Below, piece by piece: positions 16,562 through 23,044 of a stretch of 23,044 nt of DNA. The notes under the pieces are model-generated. The model made no database searches. It saw nothing but the letters and a program-made list of their open reading frames with translations, and had not been told where the DNA came from. Position 1 is the first letter of the stretch. Each line of letters begins with the position of its first letter. Source of the stretch: Marinilabilia sp. UBA5340 (GTDB taxonomy: Bacteria; Bacteroidota; Bacteroidia; Bacteroidales; Marinilabiliaceae); assembly GCA_002411085.1 (NCBI GenBank), contig DHQK01000257.1:3975-27018 (forward strand). The letters are read 5' to 3'. Made by a program: the position numbers and the translations under genes.

Positions 16562-16632
16562 GAGAAAACACGGAGAGCACGGAGTTTAAAAACGCTTTGC
16601 GATTTTGTTCTCCGTGCTCTCTGTGTCTTCTC
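16562..16632. repeat. Long imperfect palindrome (REP/MITE-like dispersed repeat)
   Basis: Left arm 16562-16584 and right arm 16610-16632 are 23 bases each and complementary at 21 positions, around a 25-base AT-rich centre. The arms are built on CACGGAGAGCACGGAG. Repeats made of cACaGAGa-type units occur in several copies in many environmental bacterial genomes; that this is one of them is inference. It could also act as a bidirectional transcription stop between the convergent genes, but there is no clear T-run. Confidence 0.7.
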
Positions 16633-16711
16633 TTTATCGGTGGATTTGCTTAATATCGAAACTCAAAGTTTTTATTCATCTGGAATAAGTTACTCAATTT
16701 TTAAACTGTTT

Positions 16712-17218
16712 CTAAACAGCTTTAATCTCGACCAATACTGAATTTTCCTTCACGACATCATCCTCTGAGACATGTATTTTGCTTATTTCACCGTCTATTG
16801 TAGCTTTTAATTCATTTTCCATTTTCATGGCCGAAAGAACAACAAGTGTTTGTCCACTCAAAACCCGGTCTCCGGGAATTGCTTTTAACGAAATGACCTT
16901 TCCGGGAATGGGAGCCGTGATTTGTTCATGTTTGGTGCCATGACTCTTTTTTTCTGAGGATAATGAACTGGCAGGAGCAATTTCAATACTGAAAGATTGA
17001 TACTGAGTATTGACAGCATAAAAATGTTTCTTTTCACTTTTTATAATCTCCATATTGTGGCTAATGCCATCATGAAGCACAGAATAGACTCCGTCTTCTA
17101 CTTTTTCAATGTCCAGGGTATATTCTCTGTCTCCAATAGCTACCTGGAGTAACGAACCTTCCCGTTTAATTATTTTTATTTCTTCCTGATGTTGTTTATT
17201 TCGAGCGATGATTTTCAT
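16712..17218 (-). CDS. Biotin carboxyl-carrier protein (acyl-CoA or oxaloacetate carboxylase type)
   Basis: 168 residues. The C-terminal 70 residues are the biotinyl domain: APIPGKVISL (102-111), the biotin-attachment motif AMKMEN with K132, and GEISKIHVSEDDVVKENSVLVEI. The N-terminal 90 residues are a beta-rich domain (YTLDIEKVEDGVYSVLHDG) like those that precede the biotinyl domain in Bacteroidota and in PCC/MCC alpha chains. It carries CO2 from the biotin carboxylase encoded upstream (108-base gap) to a carboxyltransferase. No carboxyltransferase gene follows here; the next genes downstream are on the opposite strand. A small hairpin (CTGTTT/AAACAG) overlaps the stop codon and is followed by an AT-rich stretch, perhaps a weak terminator. 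Confidence 0.9.
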   Translation of the reverse strand: MKIIARNKQHQEEIKIIKREGSLLQVAIGDREYTLDIEKVEDGVYSVLHDGISHNMEIIKSEKKHFYAVNTQYQSFSIEIAPASSLSSEKKSHGTKHEQITAPIPGKVISLKAIPGDRVLSGQTLVVLSAMKMENELKATIDGEISKIHVSEDDVVKENSVLVEIKAV

Positions 17219-17326
17219 GAGACTGTTTTATAACTTTTTTATAACTGAGAAACCAAATTTATTGCCTGAATATTTATCAGACTTAAAATTGATTGTTCCT
17301 TCTTAAAGAGATATAGAAATGCCGGC

Positions 17327-18832
17327 TTAAAAAGGATTAAACCGATGTATCCTGCCATATTCCTTCCAGTTTGATTTTCGGTTGTGAGTGTTAAATCGCA
17401 GTCGTTTGTCGGTATGGGACTGGTGTTCAATATATGCCATTATCATTGCAAGGTCTTCGCACTCGCCAGTGCATTCATCTCCTTGCATAAGGTAATCTTC
17501 ATTACTGGCGATAAAGTGAGTATCATATTTCCCATCCACAAAATCCGGTGTTTTCATAATTCGTTCCAAAAACTGGATGTTGGTTTTTACACCGGTTATT
17601 TTATATTCATATAAGGCCCGTTTCATACGTTGGACTGCTTCTTCTCTGGTTTGTGCCCAAACGATGAGTTTAGAGATCAAAGGGTCATAAAAAACAGTGA
17701 TTTCGTACCCTTCATAAATATACCCATCGGTACGCACGCCAAGTCCAAGTGGTTCGGTTATGTGCAAAACTGTACCGGCACCGGGCATGAAATTTCTTTC
17801 CGGATCTTCCGCGTAAATACGACATTCGATGGCATGGCCCGATTTCCGGATTTCTTCTTGTTTCCATGGAAGCGGATCTCCGTTGGCTATTCTAATCTGG
17901 GCTTTCACCAGGTCTACTCCTGTGGTTCTTTCCGTGATGGGATGCTCAACCTGAAGTCGGGTGTTCATCTCCAGGAAATAGAAATTCATATCTGCATCCA
18001 CGAGAAATTCTACGGTTCCTGCTCCTGTATAGTTGACTGAAGCAGCCGCAGCCACTGCTTGTTTTGTCATTTTCTCCCGGATTTCGTCAGAAATAAAAGG
18101 AGAGGGTGTTTCTTCAACTATTTTCTGGTGACGACGCTGAACTGAGCATTCCCGTTCAAATAAATGAATGATATTTCCATGATTGTCTCCCAACACCTGA
18201 ACCTCGATGTGGTGGGGAGATTTCAGGTATTTTTCCATATAAACGGAGTCATCGCCAAAAGCATTGAGTGCTTCAGATTTGGCTCTTTTTATGGCTGCAG
18301 CCAGGTCGCCTGCTTTTTCTACCAGACGCATTCCTTTACCTCCACCACCTGCCGATGCTTTAATCATTACAGGAAACCCTATTTCATCTGCTATCCTGAG
18401 GTTTTCAGATTCGTTGTCTGTGAGTTTGTCTGATCCGGGAACAACAGGTACTCCGGCTTTAATCATCAGTTCGCGGGCTTTCATTTTGTCTCCCATGGCT
18501 CGCACTGCATCAGCTTCGGGGCCAATAAAAATAAGTCCTGCCTTTCGCACTCTCTCAGCAAATTCAGCATTTTCGGAAAGAAACCCATACCCTGGATGGA
18601 TGGCATCAACTCCACTGTTTTTGGCTATTTCCAATATTTTAGGAATATTCAGATAACTTTGCCCAGAAGGTCCCGGCCCTACCGACCATGCCTCGTCCGC
18701 ATATCTGACATGCATGGAACTTCGGTCGGGTTGAGAATAAATGGCAACACTTTTGATGCCAGATTCGCGGCAGGAGCGAATAATACGAACTGCTATTTCT
18801 CCGCGATTGGCTACAAGAATTTTTTTGATCAT
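17327..18832 (-). CDS. accC: Biotin carboxylase (acetyl-/propionyl-CoA carboxylase, alpha-type catalytic part)
   Basis: 501 residues from the ATG at 18832 (MIKKILVANRGEIAVR is the canonical opening; in-frame sequence further upstream is not family-like). It uses ATP and bicarbonate to carboxylate biotin on the carrier protein. Motifs with numbering close to E. coli AccC are the ATP-grasp glycine-rich loop SAGGGGKGM (160-168), QRRHQKIVEE (232-241), E275, E288, N290 and R292 in FLEMNTRLQVEHP, and the C-terminal biotin-carboxylase domain (HAIECRIYAEDP). About 50 extra residues at the C-terminus compared with AccC end in a basic tail. It forms a unit with the carrier protein gene 108 bases downstream. 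Which acyl-CoA is carboxylated depends on a carboxyltransferase not in the window. Divergent from the ferritin gene. Confidence 0.95.
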   Translation of the reverse strand: MIKKILVANRGEIAVRIIRSCRESGIKSVAIYSQPDRSSMHVRYADEAWSVGPGPSGQSYLNIPKILEIAKNSGVDAIHPGYGFLSENAEFAERVRKAGLIFIGPEADAVRAMGDKMKARELMIKAGVPVVPGSDKLTDNESENLRIADEIGFPVMIKASAGGGGKGMRLVEKAGDLAAAIKRAKSEALNAFGDDSVYMEKYLKSPHHIEVQVLGDNHGNIIHLFERECSVQRRHQKIVEETPSPFISDEIREKMTKQAVAAAASVNYTGAGTVEFLVDADMNFYFLEMNTRLQVEHPITERTTGVDLVKAQIRIANGDPLPWKQEEIRKSGHAIECRIYAEDPERNFMPGAGTVLHITEPLGLGVRTDGYIYEGYEITVFYDPLISKLIVWAQTREEAVQRMKRALYEYKITGVKTNIQFLERIMKTPDFVDGKYDTHFIASNEDYLMQGDECTGECEDLAMIMAYIEHQSHTDKRLRFNTHNRKSNWKEYGRIHRFNPF

Positions 18833-19026
18833 GAGTGTTTTTTGAAAAGATGTAAGTTGTTTAATCTTTCTTAACAATATTGAGCCGTTTCGGTTCAGTT
18901 TGTGACTCTTTTTTACAAAATAATTAAGAATCTTTTTAAATAAAGGCCTGGATGCGTTTTGTTTAAACCAAATTGTGGTCATTTGTCTTATATTGTCAAA
19001 AAAGAACCAAAACCAATAGAAACGTT

Positions 19027-19533
19027 ATGCTGAATAAGAAAGTTGAAAAAAAGCTTGTAGAGCAAATCGAAAAAGAAGGTTATTCATCAAGTCTGTATCT
19101 TGCCATGGCCAGTTGGGCCGAGTGCAACGGTCTTGAAGGTATTTCTAACTGGATGTATGCTCAGTCGGATGAGGAGCGTATGCACATGCTGAAAATTGTT
19201 AAGTATGTAAATGAACGGGGAGGACAAGCCGTAATCAGTGGATTCGATAAACCTCCAACAGAATTTAAAAATGTGAAAGCGATGTTCGAGCAGGTTTTCG
19301 AGCATGAACAGAAAGTTACCGCTTCCATCAACGACATTGTGGAGGTTTGTTTGAATGAAAAGGATTTCACCACACATAACTGGTTGCAGTGGTTCGTCAA
19401 TGAGCAAATAGAAGAAGAAGCTTCTGTTTCTGCCATTCTTGACAAGCTGAAACTGTTGGGCGATCAAAACTTATATTTGTTTGATCGTGACATCATGGGA
19501 ATGCGTGGTCAGATGCCCGCAAGCATGGAGTAA
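19027..19533 (+). CDS. ftnA: Non-haem ferritin (FtnA type)
   Basis: 168 residues from the ATG at 19027 (MLNKKVEKKLVEQI); an upstream in-frame ATG would add an unlike N-terminus. It forms a 24-subunit cage that oxidises Fe2+ and stores ferric iron. The ferroxidase ligands line up position by position with E. coli FtnA: E17, E50, H53, E94, Q127 and E130, with the third-site residues E49, E126 and E129 also kept. The length is normal. It is transcribed alone, with a strong terminator 18 bases downstream (19552-19588) and the biotin carboxylase gene divergent upstream. The 194-base upstream gap holds no clear TAnnTTTG box. Confidence 0.97.
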   Translation: MLNKKVEKKLVEQIEKEGYSSSLYLAMASWAECNGLEGISNWMYAQSDEERMHMLKIVKYVNERGGQAVISGFDKPPTEFKNVKAMFEQVFEHEQKVTASINDIVEVCLNEKDFTTHNWLQWFVNEQIEEEASVSAILDKLKLLGDQNLYLFDRDIMGMRGQMPASME

Positions 19534-19551
19534 TACTGAGAATATTGTTTT

Positions 19552-19588
19552 AAAAGCATCTGTTTTATGAATAAGCAGGTGCTTTTTT
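19552..19588 (+). terminator. Rho-independent terminator of the ferritin gene
   Basis: An 11-base-pair stem (AAAAGCATCTG / CAGGTGCTTTT, with one G-U pair) closes a 13-base loop and is followed by T residues. It begins 18 bases after the ferritin stop. Confidence 0.85.
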
Positions 19589-19590
19589 AA

Positions 19591-19641
19591 TTTCTCCATA
19601 AACCTCATATTCAGATTTTTGTCATTAATCTGATGGAGAAA
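19591..19641. repeat. Nested inverted repeat downstream of ferritin
   Basis: Outer arms TTTCTCCA (19591-19598) and TGGAGAAA (19634-19641) enclose an inner hairpin TCAGATT / AATCTGA (19611-19617 and 19627-19633). It lies 2 bases after the ferritin terminator. It could be a second terminator-like or processing structure, or part of a small repeat element. Confidence 0.5.
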
Positions 19642-19680
19642 TTAGTCTGATGATAATAAGCCACTCTCCACTTATTCATT

Positions 19681-19722
19681 ACTACTGACTACGAACTATC
19701 AACTACTGACTACTCACTATTA
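19681..19722 (+). repeat. Six-unit 7-base tandem repeat just upstream of a gene
   Basis: Six consecutive heptamers of the form ACTAnnn: ACTACTG, ACTACGA, ACTATCA, ACTACTG, ACTACTC, ACTATTA. The array ends 10 bases before the ATG at 19733. The first four bases ACTA are the same in all six units; the last three vary. The tract covers the place where a leader and ribosome-binding region would lie. Confidence 0.8.
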
Positions 19723-19732
19723 GCTAATCATT

Positions 19733-20149
19733 ATGTTCCAAAAAGATTACATTCTCAGGATGATTGAAGAGATCGGTCGTTTTCTGACGGTTTTATCCGG
19801 ATTAAAGAAAAAAAAGCAGTACAAAAAGGCTTATGAAGAGTTTCTTGAGTTTCTATCCGCCCATCTGAAGATTGGAGAAGATGAGTTGAGTCCGGAAAAT
19901 TTAACTCTATTGGAGAAAAAACTGGAAGCAGGCTTTACTGATTATCCGGATGAGTTGGCTCAATTGCTGATGGATGGAGGTGAACTTGCCAGTGATGCAG
20001 GAAGAAGGGATGTTACAGAAGTATTGTATCTGCTCTCCTGGAAATCATATCTTCAAGCGGAACAGGAGTCCGGTGCTTATCGTTTCAATCGAATGGTGGA
20101 GATGAACAGTCTGAAAGAGCGTTTGGCCCTTATGGGAATTAATGTGTAA
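19733..20149 (+). CDS. Conserved hypothetical protein, DUF6483-like
   Basis: 138 residues, mostly helical and charged, with no signal peptide or membrane segment. The opening FQKDYILRMIEEIGRFLTVL resembles the start of DUF6483 proteins, small conserved proteins of Bacteroidota and Firmicutes with no assigned function. The middle (SAHLKIGEDELSPENLTLLE) and end (KSYLQAEQESGAYRFNRMVEMNSLKERL) look like helical-repeat pairs. It is monocistronic, between the ferritin terminator and its own terminator at the stop codon. The start at 19733 is set by the only fitting ATG, 10 bases after the 7-base repeat array. Family assignment is from memory and moderate. Confidence 0.75.
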   Translation: MFQKDYILRMIEEIGRFLTVLSGLKKKKQYKKAYEEFLEFLSAHLKIGEDELSPENLTLLEKKLEAGFTDYPDELAQLLMDGGELASDAGRRDVTEVLYLLSWKSYLQAEQESGAYRFNRMVEMNSLKERLALMGINV

Positions 20150-20181
20150 AAAAAACGAGGGCTTTTGAGCCCCCGCTTTTT
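20147..20181 (+). terminator. Terminator of the DUF6483-like gene, overlapping its stop codon
   Basis: CG-A-GGGCT / AGCCC-C-CG forms a stem with one internal mismatch and a tight TTTG loop, flanked by an A-run (which contains the stop codon TAA at 20147-20149) and a T-run (20177-20181). The A/T flanks make it likely to work in both directions, although the TonB-receptor gene ends 180 bases further on, behind the element at 20199-20356. Confidence 0.75.
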
Positions 20182-20198
20182 GACTGATCACTACCTAG

Positions 20199-20356
20199 TG
20201 CCCGTCTATAAGGTCTGGAAAGTTTGCAAAAAGGCATGTTTCTGGTCAGAAAGTGCCAATTGCTAGGCTTGTGAAGCCGCCAAAAACGGAGTTTACTAAT
20301 CGTAAATGAGTATTTTGGCGGCAAGCATAACGACGCAAGTGGTATTTTATGGACAG
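20199..20356. mobile_element. Possible MITE-like or structured repeat element, about 158 bp
   Basis: The left end (20199-20216) contains CCGTCTATAAGGT; the right end read in reverse (20356-20341) contains CTGTCCATAAAAT. They agree at 9 of 13-14 positions, as degenerate terminal inverted repeats would. Inside are three hairpins: GGCA/TTTCTG/CAGAAA/TGCC (20233-20257), GGCTT/AAGCC (20266-20278) and a perfect 10-base inverted repeat GCCGCCAAAA / TTTTGGCGGC (20276-20285 and 20313-20322). No protein-coding frame is evident. The right end stops 3 bases before the stop codon of the TonB-receptor gene. Termini with a GCCCGTC-ATAA core are familiar to me from Bacteroidota insertion elements; that link is inference. 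Confidence 0.45.
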
Positions 20357-20359
20357 AAA

Positions 20360-22741
20360 TTAAAAAATATTCGAAATTTTCAATCCTGCATATACTGTCC
20401 TGGGATTTACCGGCCCGTAAATATATCCGGGATCTCTGTCTTCTCCGATATCAAAGTCACTTTGATAGCTATTCAGAATATTTTTAGCTCCCACAAAGAA
20501 ATCAAAATCTCCCACATTGGTTTCAAGGCAGTATGTCACTTTCGCCGCCCAGTCAAAAAACCGGTCGGATTCTTTAAGTAATCCTGTTTCCGGATCCTCG
20601 GCCAATGGTCCAAAGTAAGGAACCAGCATTTCGCCGGTATAAATTCCGTTAGTGGTGAACTCCCAGTGGTTTATCGGGTTCCAGTTGATGGTGAAAAATC
20701 CGTAATTGTCAGGGGTTCTGAGGAACCGTGTTTCATTGAAATCCTGTGGAGCACCATATTCACTGGTTTGTATAGTGAAACCTGCATTCAGGTCGAAAGA
20801 GGCTGATGGTGCCCATTTCGCCTCCAGATTTACCCCTTGTACTGTTGCTCCTTCCTCTTCGTTGATTCGGGTGTAGATAACTTTACCGGTTGCATCAGGT
20901 GTCCCTATTTCATTGGCAAAAGGATCCTGCAATTTGGTGTGAAAAAATTCAGCAAGTAGCTCCAGATTGGATTTGGCTCCTTCGATGGTGTAACTCAGAG
21001 AACCGGTAAAACTGTGACTGGTTTCCTGTTTCAGGTCAGGATCGTTTTCATGAATGACCTGGCGGCTGTCAGAAGTTTCAATGTGCAGGTCTTCATCAAA
21101 AATCTGAGGAGCACGGTAGCCTTTGGCGTAGCTGGCGCGAATCTGAAAAGGACTGGTCAAACCATACAGCATTGTAATGCGGGGACTCAGAACATTGTTA
21201 GAGTTTTCGCTCCCTGTCACGAAATCTTTAATGGTGTAATGATCCAATCGCAATCCTCCTGAAACGGAAAACTCATTGATTTTTTTCTCAAGCTGGGCAA
21301 AGACACCTCCTACCATCGATTCCTGATCGGCAATGGTACGGGAAGGAACATTTTCTGCCACTACGCTCTTGGTTTCTTCGTCCCAAACAAATTCACGGTA
21401 TCCCAGTTTTTTGTCCAACAAATTTCCTCCATTTACCTCAGCACCTGTGATAATATTGAATCCCGGATTCAGAATTTTGTACTGTACGCCACCTGAGTAG
21501 CTGAGATCATGTGTATTTCCATAGGCATCCAGAGCCTTTCCGGCACCATAATAAGAATCTCTTTTAATGTCCTGTCCGGCCATGTAAATATTTAATTCCT
21601 GATTGGCTCCGGTAAAAAAGTGCCATGATGCACTCGCTGTATTAATTTTATGCTCTGTGGCTTCGGCAATTAAGGCTTCATGGTAGGGCAGGTCAAAACT
21701 GTCACCACCCCGACGGTGTTCATCAATATGGAAAAAGTCGGTTACCAGCTTACTCTTGTATCCTGTTCTAAGCGACCACTGTGCGCCAATAGTGGTGTTG
21801 TCCAACTCCGAGAGTTCTGAAAAACCATCATCATTGGCATCAAAAGGCGTTCTTTTTCTTAAAGAACCATAAAGAGCCAGGCCGTTTTTATTCTCTTTTC
21901 CTGAAAGTGTGGCGTTGAAATTAATTTGCTGGTCGCTCCCTTGATCTGCATCTTCTACCATGCTTCCAATTTGGGCGGTCTGTGCACTTATAGAATATTG
22001 ATTGGTAACAGGTTCCCGAGTGATTACATTTACTGTTCCGGCAATGGCATTGCTTCCATAGAGGGCTGATCCTCCTCCGCGAACGACTTCAATGCGTTCA
22101 ATCATATTGGAAGGCATCAGTTCCAGTCCGTAAACAGCGGCCAGCCCGCTAAAAATGGGGCGTCCGTTGATAAGGATTTGTGAATAGGGGCCGTCGAGAC
22201 CATTCATCCTTAGTGAGTTGGCACCACAGTTTCCGCAGTTGTTTTCAATTCGTAATCCCGGACTGTATGCCAGACCTTCACTAAGGTTGGCAGTTTGCAC
22301 AGCTTCCAGCATAGCATTGTTCAAGGTGTTGACGATTACAGAAGATTCTTTTCTCTTTTCACTGTTTCGGTCTGCGGTTACCACCACTTGTTCCAATCCA
22401 AGCACATCTTCTTCTATCTCAAGATGCAATTGTTGTGTTTGTCCTTCCGCAATAAGGATTTCTTTTTCCACAGGTTTGTAGCCTAATGCTCTGACGATTA
22501 CTGTGTGTTTTCCCTCAGGAGCGCTCATCGCAAAGTTTCCTTCGTCGCTGGTGGCCGTTCCAATCATGGTCGATTTGATTTGCACGGTAGCGTAGGGAAT
22601 GGGTTCTCCATTATTTGTGATTTGCCCCTCCAGTGTGGCTGAAGGTGGTTTTATTGGTTGCTCTCCCGATTCCGTAGCTTTTGTGATTCCAGAAAAAATA
22701 AGAAACAGAGAAATAATTGAGAAGATATATCGGGTTTTCAT
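20360..22741 (-). CDS. TonB-dependent outer-membrane receptor (CirA/BtuB-like, with carboxypeptidase-regulatory-like domain)
   Basis: 793 residues from the ATG at 22741, which gives a signal peptide (residues 1-22). Residues about 36-110 are a CarboxypepD_reg-like beta domain (LEGQITNNGEPIPYATVQI). The TonB-box region is near LEQVVVTADR (116-125). Residues about 135-240 are the plug (LRMNGLDGPYSQILINGRPI, IERIEVVRGGGSALYGSNAIAG). The rest is the 22-strand barrel, ending in the aromatic terminal F of outer-membrane proteins. The plug holds a C169-G-N-C172 pair, found in a Bacteroidota subgroup of metal-chelate receptors. It imports a metal complex or similar ligand using TonB-ExbBD; the substrate cannot be named. 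No binding-protein or ABC gene is adjacent; the nearest importer is the unit at 6442-9332. Confidence 0.94.
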   Translation of the reverse strand: MKTRYIFSIISLFLIFSGITKATESGEQPIKPPSATLEGQITNNGEPIPYATVQIKSTMIGTATSDEGNFAMSAPEGKHTVIVRALGYKPVEKEILIAEGQTQQLHLEIEEDVLGLEQVVVTADRNSEKRKESSVIVNTLNNAMLEAVQTANLSEGLAYSPGLRIENNCGNCGANSLRMNGLDGPYSQILINGRPIFSGLAAVYGLELMPSNMIERIEVVRGGGSALYGSNAIAGTVNVITREPVTNQYSISAQTAQIGSMVEDADQGSDQQINFNATLSGKENKNGLALYGSLRKRTPFDANDDGFSELSELDNTTIGAQWSLRTGYKSKLVTDFFHIDEHRRGGDSFDLPYHEALIAEATEHKINTASASWHFFTGANQELNIYMAGQDIKRDSYYGAGKALDAYGNTHDLSYSGGVQYKILNPGFNIITGAEVNGGNLLDKKLGYREFVWDEETKSVVAENVPSRTIADQESMVGGVFAQLEKKINEFSVSGGLRLDHYTIKDFVTGSENSNNVLSPRITMLYGLTSPFQIRASYAKGYRAPQIFDEDLHIETSDSRQVIHENDPDLKQETSHSFTGSLSYTIEGAKSNLELLAEFFHTKLQDPFANEIGTPDATGKVIYTRINEEEGATVQGVNLEAKWAPSASFDLNAGFTIQTSEYGAPQDFNETRFLRTPDNYGFFTINWNPINHWEFTTNGIYTGEMLVPYFGPLAEDPETGLLKESDRFFDWAAKVTYCLETNVGDFDFFVGAKNILNSYQSDFDIGEDRDPGYIYGPVNPRTVYAGLKISNIF

Positions 22742-23044
22742 TAAAGTATATTTGTTTTGTGAAGTTGCTGAATGTCTGATGGAACAATCCTCTTGATTTA
22801 GCCTTTCTCTGACAATTTGTTGTCTGGAGAAAACAAGGGGATGATTCATTACAATAGGGTGCAATATCTCTGTTTTCGGCCAATGAAAATTAACTGGCAG
22901 AGAGAAAAATTGCAGGAAGTGATATTGTAGGAAGTTACACAACAGGTGGGGCCCGCAGTGCAGAAAATTCTTTTTTGACAGAAGTAAACGTGAAATTTTG
23001 AGATGACCAGTTCAAAAGTTGGCCTGTTCTGAAAAAAGTAAATG
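22742..23044. other. Upstream region of the TonB-receptor gene to the window edge
   Basis: 303 bases with no recognisable gene. It holds the leader or promoter region of the minus-strand receptor gene. Seen are two near-identical 13-base direct copies (22910-22922 and 22925-22937) and a small inverted repeat GACAA-TTTG-TTGTC (22811-22824). No cobalamin-riboswitch core and no exact TAnnTTTG box on the minus strand were found. Confidence 0.5.
22910..22937. repeat. 13-base direct repeat upstream of the TonB-receptor gene
   Basis: TTGCAGGAAGTGA (22910-22922) and TTGTAGGAAGTTA (22925-22937) agree at 11 of 13 positions with 2 bases between them, a 15-base period. Tandem direct sites of this kind can bind a regulator; no regulator is identified. 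They lie about 170-195 bases before the receptor start. Confidence 0.5.

Larger units (their letters stand above)
16092..16711. other. Gene-free intergenic region with inverted and direct repeats
   Basis: 620 bases between convergent units (dciA and the biotin carboxyl-carrier gene). No open frame resembles a known protein; a 61-codon minus-strand frame at 16337-16522 is not convincing. No tRNA was recognised. It contains a 9-base inverted repeat CTCTTCAGG / CCTGAAGAG (16250-16258 and 16289-16297), two 17-base near-identical direct copies (16502-16518, 16531-16547) and a long imperfect palindrome (16562-16632). Confidence 0.6.

Noticed and set aside
18833..19026. Longer starts for biotin carboxylase (18982) and ferritin (18973) that would make the two genes overlap head to head
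   Set aside because: Both extensions lack family similarity, and the internal ATGs at 18832 and 19027 begin exactly at the canonical N-termini.
22742..22942. Extended start for the TonB-dependent receptor 67 codons upstream
   Set aside because: The extension is not signal-like, and the ATG at 22741 gives a normal signal peptide and family-like start.
22742..23044. Cobalamin riboswitch in front of the TonB-dependent receptor
   Set aside because: A stretch rich in GGGCCC and GCAGTGC caught the eye on both strands, but the conserved B12-box and core order are not present.
1..23044. CRISPR arrays, tRNA or rRNA genes, prophage or toxin-antitoxin modules
   Set aside because: No regularly spaced repeats, no cloverleaf or rRNA sequence, and no phage or toxin families were recognised on either strand.

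Overview
The window looks like a chromosomal segment of a Bacteroidota bacterium, probably a Bacteroidales/Marinilabiliales-type marine or anaerobic member; the order is a guess. The phylum rests on several things seen in the sequence. There are TAnnTTTG-type -7 boxes, for example on both sides of the recF divergent region, and few Shine-Dalgarno sequences. The protein families are typical of the phylum: a lipoprotein with an acidic surface-export-like signal and a DUF4465 domain, a TlpA/DUF5106-type thiol-disulfide protein, a TonB-dependent receptor with a carboxypeptidase-regulatory-like N-terminus, and recF directly followed by a DUF721/dciA gene.

Layout. Bases 1-5500 (minus strand) hold four envelope or protein-turnover genes: a DUF4097-like exported protein and a cytosolic aminopeptidase P (6 bases apart), then a TlpA-like protein and a DUF4465 lipoprotein cut by the window edge. 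Bases 6010-10459 (plus strand) are the most interesting part: a NikR-family regulator, a FecB/BtuF-like binding lipoprotein, a FecCD/BtuC-like permease, a FecE/BtuD-like ATPase, and a protein joining a TsaA/TrmO-like domain to an FmdE domain and a C-terminal zinc ribbon. Bases 10665-12134 encode a soluble PAS-PAS histidine kinase with no response regulator beside it. Bases 12156-14505 (minus) hold corA, ribH and a membrane-anchored TPR protein; 14670-16091 (plus) hold recF and dciA. A 620-base gene-free stretch with inverted and direct repeats follows. Then come a biotin carboxyl-carrier protein and a biotin carboxylase (minus, 16712-18832), a ferritin (plus), a DUF6483-like protein (plus) preceded by a 7-base tandem repeat, a small MITE-like element, and a TonB-dependent receptor (minus, 20360-22741).

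How the genes may work together. The regulator-binding protein-permease-ATPase-FmdE block reads as one metal or metal-chelate import unit. A similar logic is known in Helicobacter, where NikR controls TonB-dependent receptors and FecDE/CeuE-type nickel import. Here, however, three of the four nickel ligands of NikR are replaced, so the sensed ligand and the transported substrate are open. The TonB-dependent receptor and ferritin about 10 kb away are metal-related, but nothing in the sequence ties them directly to the import unit. Most of the remaining genes are housekeeping.
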